From positions 1 to 11,139 of the forward strand of contig CALAGB010000037.1 in the NCBI GenBank assembly GCA_937891245.1: a stretch of 11,139 bases of DNA, in the 5' to 3' direction. Made by a program: the position numbers and the translations under genes. Of the stretch, positions 6,971 through 11,139 are shown in pieces (the first letter of the stretch is position 1; each line of letters starts with the position of its first letter). Source of the DNA: an uncultured Thermomicrobiales bacterium (lineage in GTDB: Bacteria > Chloroflexota > Chloroflexia > Thermomicrobiales > Thermomicrobiaceae). Under the pieces are notes generated by a model. That model saw only the letters and a program-made list of their open reading frames with translations, was not told the DNA's origin and ran no database searches.

Positions 6971-7921
6971 TCATCGCTTTGCCGCTGCGTGCTCATCAAT
7001 CCGGCGAGCGACGACACAGGTATAGGCCGCAAAATACTTGAGCCAAAAGCTATAGGCCGCGGGGTTGATGCTCTCAAAATCCACGCCCAGGCGCGCATAG
7101 CCGAGCGTTCTGAGCTTATTCACCAAGAGGCGTAACAACTGCTGCGGCAGGCCTCTCCCTCGATGCTCCGGCAGGCAGTATGCCCCGCTGATATGCAAAT
7201 ACCCCGGCGTGTTGCGGATGAATGTTTCTCCGCCGCGTTCCGCCCTGAGATATGCCACGATTTGGTTACGATATTTGGCGACCAGATACGTTGATTGTGA
7301 ACGCTTGGATTTCCTCAGAAATGACTCGGGCGTGTCTGACGGGCGAAGGATGAATGTCGGACTTGCGGCCATATGCGCGTCGAGGAGATGGTCAAGCGGG
7401 AGCACTTGGAGAAGTTCATCCGAAGTTAGTTCCGTGAACGCATAACCTTCGCAGCACGCCGCACCGATCTCACCCAAATCCCGGATCGCGTCGAGACAGC
7501 GCATGCCAAAGCCATAGCGAAAAAACTGTTCCTGCGCTTCGCAGTCATGGGCATAGAGAGCAACGGCGTGACTGGCCACGCCTGCTCTCACCCACTTTTC
7601 GGCTGCCACCTGATACATGTGAGCATAAATCTGGGCGCGATGTTCACCGATTGCTCCGTTCGCACCCAATGGTGAGAAGACGCCAACCGCGTCAGTGGAA
7701 CCGAATGCGTTTTGGAACGGTGGAACGCTGCACAGGAAACCGAGCATGCTGTCGCCATCGAATGCAGCGACCCCAAGCCCGTTTTCCGCAAACGGTGTGA
7801 GATTCGGGAGGGTCTTTAAAGGGGGAAGCGCGGGTACAAACCCGCGCTCCTCCTCGTAGTTTTGTGTGGCAATGCTCGTCGCTTGGTCAATGTGAGTGGG
7901 ATCGAAGTCAATGACGCCTAT
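6971..7921 (-). CDS. GNAT family N-acetyltransferase with apparent ATA start
   Basis: The first ATG (7747) gives 258 residues, but the frame is open and homologous-looking for 58 more codons. These read I-D-Q-A, E-E-E-R, V-P-A-L-P-P-L and L-T-P-F-A-E-N-G-L-G-V-A, wording I associate with the N-terminus of ~300-residue bacterial GNAT proteins. No ATG, GTG or TTG occurs in frame before the upstream stop at 7936-7934. The best initiator is ATA 7921-7919, with GGGAG six bases upstream, giving 316 residues. The C-terminal GNAT domain shows G-A-Y-C-L-P-E-H-R-G-R-G-L-P, the acetyl-CoA pyrophosphate loop (R-G-R-G at about 254-257). The substrate is unknown. The gene begins 50 bases after the 3' end of tRNA-Ser(GGA) and may be read through from the tRNA operon. 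The start may be a true rare codon, a mutated ATG or an error. Confidence 0.8.
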   Translation of the reverse strand: MGVIDFDPTHIDQATSIATQNYEEERGFVPALPPLKTLPNLTPFAENGLGVAAFDGDSMLGFLCSVPPFQNAFGSTDAVGVFSPLGANGAIGEHRAQIYAHMYQVAAEKWVRAGVASHAVALYAHDCEAQEQFFRYGFGMRCLDAIRDLGEIGAACCEGYAFTELTSDELLQVLPLDHLLDAHMAASPTFILRPSDTPESFLRKSKRSQSTYLVAKYRNQIVAYLRAERGGETFIRNTPGYLHISGAYCLPEHRGRGLPQQLLRLLVNKLRTLGYARLGVDFESINPAAYSFWLKYFAAYTCVVARRIDEHAAAKR

Positions 7922-7971
7922 TGCCGTCTCCCATCAGCAACCGTCTGGATGCGTTGGTATCGCTTTTGGTG

Positions 7972-8064
7972 TGGCGGAAGGGGAGGGATTCGAACCCTCG
8001 AGGCGCTCATCACGCCTACGCGATTTCCAGTCGCGCGCACTCGGCCGAACTATGCGACCCTTCC
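7972..8064 (-). tRNA. tRNA-Ser(GGA)
   Basis: Reverse-strand cloverleaf: a 7-bp acceptor stem (GGAAGGG/CCCTTCC), a T arm GAGGG-TTCGAAT-CCCTC, a long class II variable arm, and anticodon stem CGCGA/TCGCG with loop CTGGAAA. The anticodon is GGA (complement at 8026-8028), reading UCC/UCU. The discriminator is G, and CCA is encoded (complement TGG at 7972-7974). It is the last of three tRNAs in the cluster. Confidence 0.96.
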
Positions 8065-8079
8065 ATGCATCAACGGGGG

Positions 8080-8165
8080 CGGAGAGGGTGGGATTCGAAC
8101 CCACGGAGGCTATGAACCTCACCGCTTTTCGAGAGCGGCACCTTCAACCACTCGGACACCTCTCC
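8080..8165 (-). tRNA. tRNA-Ser(CGA)
   Basis: Reverse-strand class II cloverleaf with acceptor GGAGAGG/CCTCTCC, T arm GTGGG-TTCGAAT-CCCAC, and anticodon stem CCGCT/AGCGG with loop CTCGAAA. The anticodon is CGA (complement at 8129-8131), reading UCG. The discriminator is G. The next three bases are CCC, so CCA is not encoded here, in contrast to the two neighbouring tRNAs. Confidence 0.96.
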
Positions 8166-8196
8166 AGCGTATGTGTTTGTCTCGCTAAACGTAACA

Positions 8197-8223
8197 GTGC
8201 AGGGTCCGTTGCTGGCCCTGCAC
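8197..8223 (-). other. Hairpin just 3' of tRNA-Arg
   Basis: A perfect 8-bp inverted repeat (GTGCAGGG at 8197-8204, CCCTGCAC at 8216-8223) with an 11-base loop starts seven bases past the tRNA-Arg CCA end. No U tract follows on either strand. A processing or pausing hairpin between tRNAs is more likely than a terminator. Confidence 0.4.
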
Positions 8224-8229
8224 TTCGGC

Positions 8230-8307
<78 letters not shown>

Positions 8308-8352
8308 TACCCACGCTGTTCGCGCAGCACTCTGCCACGTTCAGCACGGTGT

Positions 8353-8382
8353 AGCATAGCATAGCGAACGAGCCCGCTTCAA
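8353..8382 (-). promoter_or_regulatory. Promoter candidate for the tRNA cluster
   Basis: On the reverse strand TTGAAG (complement at 8377-8382) and TATGCT (complement at 8353-8358) are separated by 18 bases. This would start RNA about 40 bases before tRNA-Arg. The match is moderate. The overlapping TATGCTATGCTA run offers alternative -10 registers. Confidence 0.45.
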
Positions 8383-8494
8383 GCAGCGTTTGTGGCAACC
8401 GGGTTCGCGCTCGACCGGCCGTATGCTTGCCTCTTTCTTCGCGGTCGCCGACAATTCAGGGCGGGATGTAGGCAGAGGAAGGGAATTACTTCGC

Positions 8495-9319
8495 ATGACC
8501 GATGTCGGCGCGTTTTTGGGCGGTCCAACCACGATCGAGGGGCGTGAATCGCTGCGAGGGACGGCGGCTCCAGGATTTCAGTTACCAGGGGAAAATGGCA
8601 AGAAGGTCTCGCTGCAACGCTTGACGCTCCGCGGACCGCTGTTGATGCACTTCTATCGCGGCAACTGGTGACCCACCTGACGACTTTACCTGGCGCAGTT
8701 GCGTCAGCACTACTGGGAGATCCGCAGTCTCGGTGTCGAGTTTGTCGCGGTTGCCAATGAGGAGCCGGCGAACCACGCAGAGTGGCGCGAGCGGCTCGAT
8801 CTGCCGTTCCAGCTGCTTTCTGATCCGGACTCCGAGTTCGCACGCGCGATGCACGTCTTCCACGAACATGAGCCAAAGGGTCGCCTGATCGCCCGACCGG
8901 CGATGTTCTTGATCGATACACACGCCAATGGCAACACGATTCTGTGGGAGCACGTCTCACCGACGAGTCGCCACCGGGTCGAGCCGTCGCGCATTATGGA
9001 AGAGTTGTTGTCCGCGCTCGATTATCGCCGGCAAGTCGTCACGGTGATCGTGCCGTCAAGCGGTGAAGTCGAGCACCGTATCGCCGCGCTTCAGGATCCG
9101 CCGCTCGGCCTGTATACGACCCCGGCGGAGGTGCAACCGGGTGTTCTCATCCAGCGCGACTTCATGCACCAGCTCGCCATGGCCGCGAATGCGGAGATCC
9201 ATCGGCTGTATGCCGACGGTTGGAGTTTGGAAGCGGTTTCGACCGAGTTCGATGGTTCGCGACCGGTCGGGCAGCGTTATGTCTTTGCCCGAACTGTCGA
9301 TGAAGCGGGCAGCAAATAG
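8495..9319 (+). CDS. Selenoprotein: peroxiredoxin/thioredoxin-fold protein with UxxU motif (two TGA = Sec)
   Basis: Read through two in-frame TGA codons (8669-8671, 8678-8680), this is one 274-residue protein. ATG 8495 has GGAAGGGA about 11 bases upstream. The N-terminal ~165 residues are AhpC/TSA-like: G-T-A-A-P-G-F-Q-L-P, then L-L-M-H-F-Y-R-G-N-W followed by TGA-Pro-Thr-TGA-Arg-L-Y-L-A-Q-L, then F-V-A-V-A-N-E-E-P, D-L-P-F-Q-L-L-S-D-P and A-R-P-A-M-F-L-I-D. In cysteine homologues F-Y-R-G-x-W is followed by C-P-x-C. Both TGAs fall exactly on those cysteines, as Sec59 and Sec62. Both are followed by C. A bSECIS-like hairpin lies at 8690-8707. The UxxU arrangement recalls the SelL family, which forms a diselenide. 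Residues ~170-274 are an unrecognised extension. A thiol/peroxide redox role is inferred. The alternative, a pseudogene with two stops, fits poorly because the frame is otherwise intact. Confidence 0.85.
8690..8707 (+). promoter_or_regulatory. bSECIS-like hairpin
   Basis: CTGGCGC (8690-8696) pairs with GCGTCAG (8701-8707), seven pairs including one G-U, closing the tetraloop AGTT (8697-8700). The loop begins 17 bases after the second TGA and 26 after the first. As I recall, bacterial SECIS elements have a small apical loop with a G among its first two bases, about 16-37 bases after UGA. The loop fits for both codons. A competing stem, CTGACG 8677-8682 with CGTCAG 8702-8707, would include the second TGA. 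Confidence 0.6.
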
Positions 9320-9340
9320 GGCAGGTTTCGGGTTCGCGCA

Positions 9341-9354
9341 GCCGCTCGGGCGGC
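9341..9354 (+). other. Small GC hairpin after the selenoprotein gene
   Basis: GCCGC (9341-9345) and GCGGC (9350-9354) flank TCGG, 22 bases past the stop. No U tract follows, so termination here is doubtful. I see nothing else between 9320 and the promoter at 9375. Confidence 0.25.
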
Positions 9355-9374
9355 AAAGCAGAACCGTGCGCGAC

Positions 9375-9403
9375 TTGACAGCGCACCAGCACCCAAGTAT
9401 TAT
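9375..9403 (+). promoter_or_regulatory. Sigma-70-type promoter of the ilv leader
   Basis: TTGACA (9375-9380), an optimal 17-base spacer, then TATTAT (9398-9403). This predicts a transcript start near 9410, about 64 bases before the leader peptide ATG. It is the closest match to a consensus promoter that I found in the window. Confidence 0.85.
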
Positions 9404-9473
9404 CCGTAGGTACGTCGCTGATTGTCTGTCGATTGCGGGAAATGTGAGTAGCTCGTTGCCAGAAACGGCCGCC

Positions 9474-9614
9474 ATGCTACAGATGAAGAATCGAGCGAAC
9501 GCCTCGCCACCGCGAGCGCTCATTCGGTCCATTTCCGAGCTTCTTAACCTCATTATTATTGTAGGCCTCATTATTGTAGGCCTTATAAGCATGCGGGGCG
9601 AAGCGAAGCGATAA
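9474..9614 (+). CDS. Branched-chain amino acid leader peptide (ilv attenuator)
   Basis: The 46-residue ORF from ATG 9474 to TAA 9612-9614 contains the control run L-L-N-L-I-I-I-V-G-L-I-I-V-G-L-I, in which 13 of 16 residues are Leu, Ile or Val. It then ends S-M-R-G-E-A-K-R. It lies between a strong promoter and a terminator that precedes ilvB. By analogy with enterobacterial ilv leader peptides, ribosome stalling at these codons under branched-chain amino acid shortage should favour antitermination. The start is uncertain: no good ribosome binding site precedes ATG 9474. ATG 9483 and GTG 9444 (GCGGGA just upstream) are in frame. Codons 9555-9584 are a 15-base tandem duplication. The peptide itself probably has no function once made. 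Confidence 0.85.
   Translation: MLQMKNRANASPPRALIRSISELLNLIIIVGLIIVGLISMRGEAKR
9555..9584 (+). repeat. 15-base tandem duplication of control codons
   Basis: ATTATTGTAGGCCT plus C at 9555-9569 is repeated with final T at 9570-9584, each copy encoding I-I-V-G-L. Each copy carries the self-complementary AGGCCT (9563-9568, 9578-9583), so the two can also form a 6-bp hairpin with a 9-base loop. Confidence 0.85.
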
Positions 9615-9649
9615 GACAGACCGAAACAAAGAGATCGCTCGCGAGCCCC
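9595..9649 (+). promoter_or_regulatory. Predicted ilv antiterminator
   Basis: GGGGC (9595-9599) can pair with GCCCC (9645-9649), and AGCGAT (9607-9612) with ATCGCT (9634-9639). The 3' arm uses part of the terminator's 5' arm, so the two structures exclude each other. The 5' arm is the last codons of the leader ORF, just past the control codons. A stalled ribosome leaves it free, and one at the stop codon masks it. Confidence 0.65.
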
Positions 9650-9671
9650 CAAACGGGGGCTCGTTTTATTT
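9642..9671 (+). terminator. ilv attenuator terminator
   Basis: A perfect 9-bp stem, CGAGCCCCC (9642-9650) with GGGGGCTCG (9655-9663), closes loop AAAC and is followed by TTTTATTT. It lies 28 bases after the leader stop and 58 before ilvB, so it would end transcription before the structural gene. Confidence 0.93.
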
Positions 9672-9729
9672 GGCGCCAATGTGCGGTGTGGATGCCCAGA
9701 TCCTGGGTGAAGGTCGAGAGGGAGTTCTC

Positions 9730-11139
9730 ATGTCGGTGGAGACGCAACAGACGGGGAGCGCGGTTGAGCGCGAAGCCCCACCAATGACCGGAGCACGGGT
9801 GCTCTGCCAGGCGCTGATGCGCGAGGGCGTCGATACGATCTTCGGTTATCCGGGCGGGGCGGTCATTCCGCTCTATGACGTTCTGCCGGAGTTCGACATT
9901 CATCATGTCCTGACGCGGCACGAGCAGGGCGCGGCCCATGCTGCCGACGGCTACGCGCGAGCCACCGGCAAGGTCGGTGTCTGTCTGGCGACTTCCGGCC
10001 CGGGCGCGACGAACCTCGTCACCGGCATCGCGACTGCCATGCTCGATTCAGTGCCGATGGTGGCGATCACCGGACAGGTGGGGCAGGCGGTCATCGGCAC
10101 GGACGCCTTCCAAGAGATCGATATCACCGGTATTACCCTCCCAATCACCAAGCACAACTTTGTTATCCGCACCGTAGACGACATCGGCCCAACCATTCAG
10201 AAAGCGTTTCATCTGGCGCTCAGTGGGCGACCGGGTCCAGTCTTGATCGACTTCCCGAAGGATGTCCAGATCGCTCAAGGCACCCTGGCGCCCGCCGAAC
10301 CGCTGCATCTCCCCGGCTATCGTCCGACGATCGTGCCGCATCGACGGCAGGTCAAACGGGCCGCCGACATGATCCGCAAGGCGCAGCGTCCGTTGATCCT
10401 GGCCGGTCACGGCATCGTCATCTCCGGAGCGTCCGAAGAGCTTGTCGCCTTCGCCGAACGCGCGCAGGTGCCGGTCGGTCTGACGTTGCTCGGCATTGGC
10501 GGTTTCCCCGGTTCGCACCCGCTCAGCCTCGGCATGGTCGGAATGCATGGTTTTACGCATGGCAACCACGCCATTGATGAGTGCGACGTCTTGATCGGCA
10601 TCGGTATGCGCTTCGATGATCGCGTTACCGGCCGCGTCTCCGAGTTTGCCCCGAACGCCAAAGTGGTGCATATCGACGTCGACCCGGCCGAAATCGGCAA
10701 GAACGTGCCGGCTGATGTGCCGGTTGTCGGCGATGCACGTGAGACATTGAAGATGCTGAACGAGATGCTCGAACCGCAGCGCCACGATGTCTGGCTAGAG
10801 CAGATCGCCAACTGGCGCCACGAGATGCCGTCGCGCGAGACGCATCCGAACGGCGCACTGCTGCCGCAGTACGTTGTCGAGCGGCTGCACGCGCGCACCG
10901 ACGGCCGCGCCATCGTTTCGACCGATGTCGGCCAACATCAGATGTGGGCCGCACAGTATTACGGATGCGATATTCCGAAGCAGTGGCTCACCTCGGGCGG
11001 CCTCGGCACGATGGGCTTTGGCGTGCCGGCGGCGCTCGGTGCCGCGCTTGGTTGCCGAGATCAGACGGTCTGGACGATTTGTGGTGACGGCGGCGTGCAG
11101 ATGACGCTGTTCGAGTTCGCCACGCTCGTGCAGGAAAAC
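9730..11139 (+). CDS. ilvB: Acetolactate synthase large subunit (partial, runs off the window)
   Basis: 470 codons are open to the window edge with no stop; the family is usually 560-600 residues, so the C-terminal fifth is missing. The enzyme condenses two pyruvates, or pyruvate with 2-oxobutyrate, using TPP, in Val/Leu/Ile synthesis. Visible features are F-G-Y-P-G-G-A-V-I-P-L-Y-D (residues 38-50), the catalytic Glu65 in R-H-E-Q-G-A-A-H-A-A-D-G-Y-A-R, and S-G-P-G-A-T-N. The AHAS-diagnostic R-F-D-D-R-V-T-G is also present, as is the beginning of the TPP site G452-D-G-G. ATG 9730 is preceded by GGGAG with five-base spacing. The residues before ~18 are a non-conserved extension. The gene follows the attenuator, and ilvN/ilvC would be expected downstream. 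Confidence 0.96.
   Translation, partial: MSVETQQTGSAVEREAPPMTGARVLCQALMREGVDTIFGYPGGAVIPLYDVLPEFDIHHVLTRHEQGAAHAADGYARATGKVGVCLATSGPGATNLVTGIATAMLDSVPMVAITGQVGQAVIGTDAFQEIDITGITLPITKHNFVIRTVDDIGPTIQKAFHLALSGRPGPVLIDFPKDVQIAQGTLAPAEPLHLPGYRPTIVPHRRQVKRAADMIRKAQRPLILAGHGIVISGASEELVAFAERAQVPVGLTLLGIGGFPGSHPLSLGMVGMHGFTHGNHAIDECDVLIGIGMRFDDRVTGRVSEFAPNAKVVHIDVDPAEIGKNVPADVPVVGDARETLKMLNEMLEPQRHDVWLEQIANWRHEMPSRETHPNGALLPQYVVERLHARTDGRAIVSTDVGQHQMWAAQYYGCDIPKQWLTSGGLGTMGFGVPAALGAALGCRDQTVWTICGDGGVQMTLFEFATLVQEN

Noticed and set aside
7827..7848. 8-bp GC-rich hairpin (AGCGCGGG/CCCGCGCT) as terminator of the tRNA operon
   Set aside because: It lies inside the extended GNAT coding frame (E-R-G-F-V-P-A-L) and has no U tract on either strand.
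7972..8165. Selenocysteine tRNA (selC) in the tRNA cluster
   Set aside because: Both long-variable-arm tRNAs have standard 7-bp acceptor stems and anticodons GGA and CGA, not UCA. They are ordinary serine tRNAs.
8390..8671. A separate short ORF ending at the first TGA, and a second gene starting at TTG 8699
   Set aside because: Both are in the same frame and together make one thioredoxin-fold protein. The second has no start signal and begins within the fold's first helix.

Overview
The window is GC-rich, densely coded bacterial chromosome. Its gene content suggests a thermophilic Chloroflexota/Thermomicrobia-type bacterium (Sphaerobacter-like): a short ProRS with a C-terminal zinc module, a group III phosphofructokinase, a HypE-like AIR-synthase paralogue, and serine/threonine-linked lipoproteins. 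This placement is an inference from gene types, not from a search.

Layout. 1-46 is probably the tail of an upstream gene. 216-1499 (+) is a secreted lipoprotein with a clan-A glycoside-hydrolase-like TIM barrel. Facing it is a minus-strand pair with ATGA overlap: 6-phosphofructokinase (3685-2552) and an AIR-synthase-related protein (2555-1530). The 306-base divergent gap holds an extended -10 promoter, a possible 37-codon leader ORF with a hairpin, and then proS (3993-5444) ending in a strong terminator. A P-loop nucleotide kinase-like gene (5569-6123) and a four-helix membrane protein (6164-6874) follow. On the minus strand a tRNA cluster, Arg(GCG)-Ser(CGA)-Ser(GGA), runs from 8306 to 7972. 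Fifty bases further on begins a GNAT acetyltransferase whose only plausible full-length start is ATA.

Two items stand out. First, 8495-9319 (+) is a peroxiredoxin/thioredoxin-fold gene. It looks broken by two in-frame TGA codons, but these sit exactly at the two cysteine positions of the expected CxxC redox motif. A compact hairpin with an AGTT loop starts at the right distance downstream. The best reading is a selenoprotein with a U-P-T-U (UxxU, potential diselenide) motif and an unrecognised ~100-residue C-terminal extension. Selenocysteine machinery (selA/B/C/D) would have to lie elsewhere in the genome.

Second, 9375-9671 is a complete-looking transcription attenuator for the acetolactate synthase gene ilvB (9730 to the window edge). 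It has a near-consensus promoter, a leader peptide with a dense Leu/Ile/Val run (13 of 16 residues), an antiterminator whose 5' arm is the end of the leader ORF, and a 9-bp GC-rich terminator with a U tract. The control codons include a 15-base tandem duplication encoding Ile-Ile-Val-Gly-Leu.
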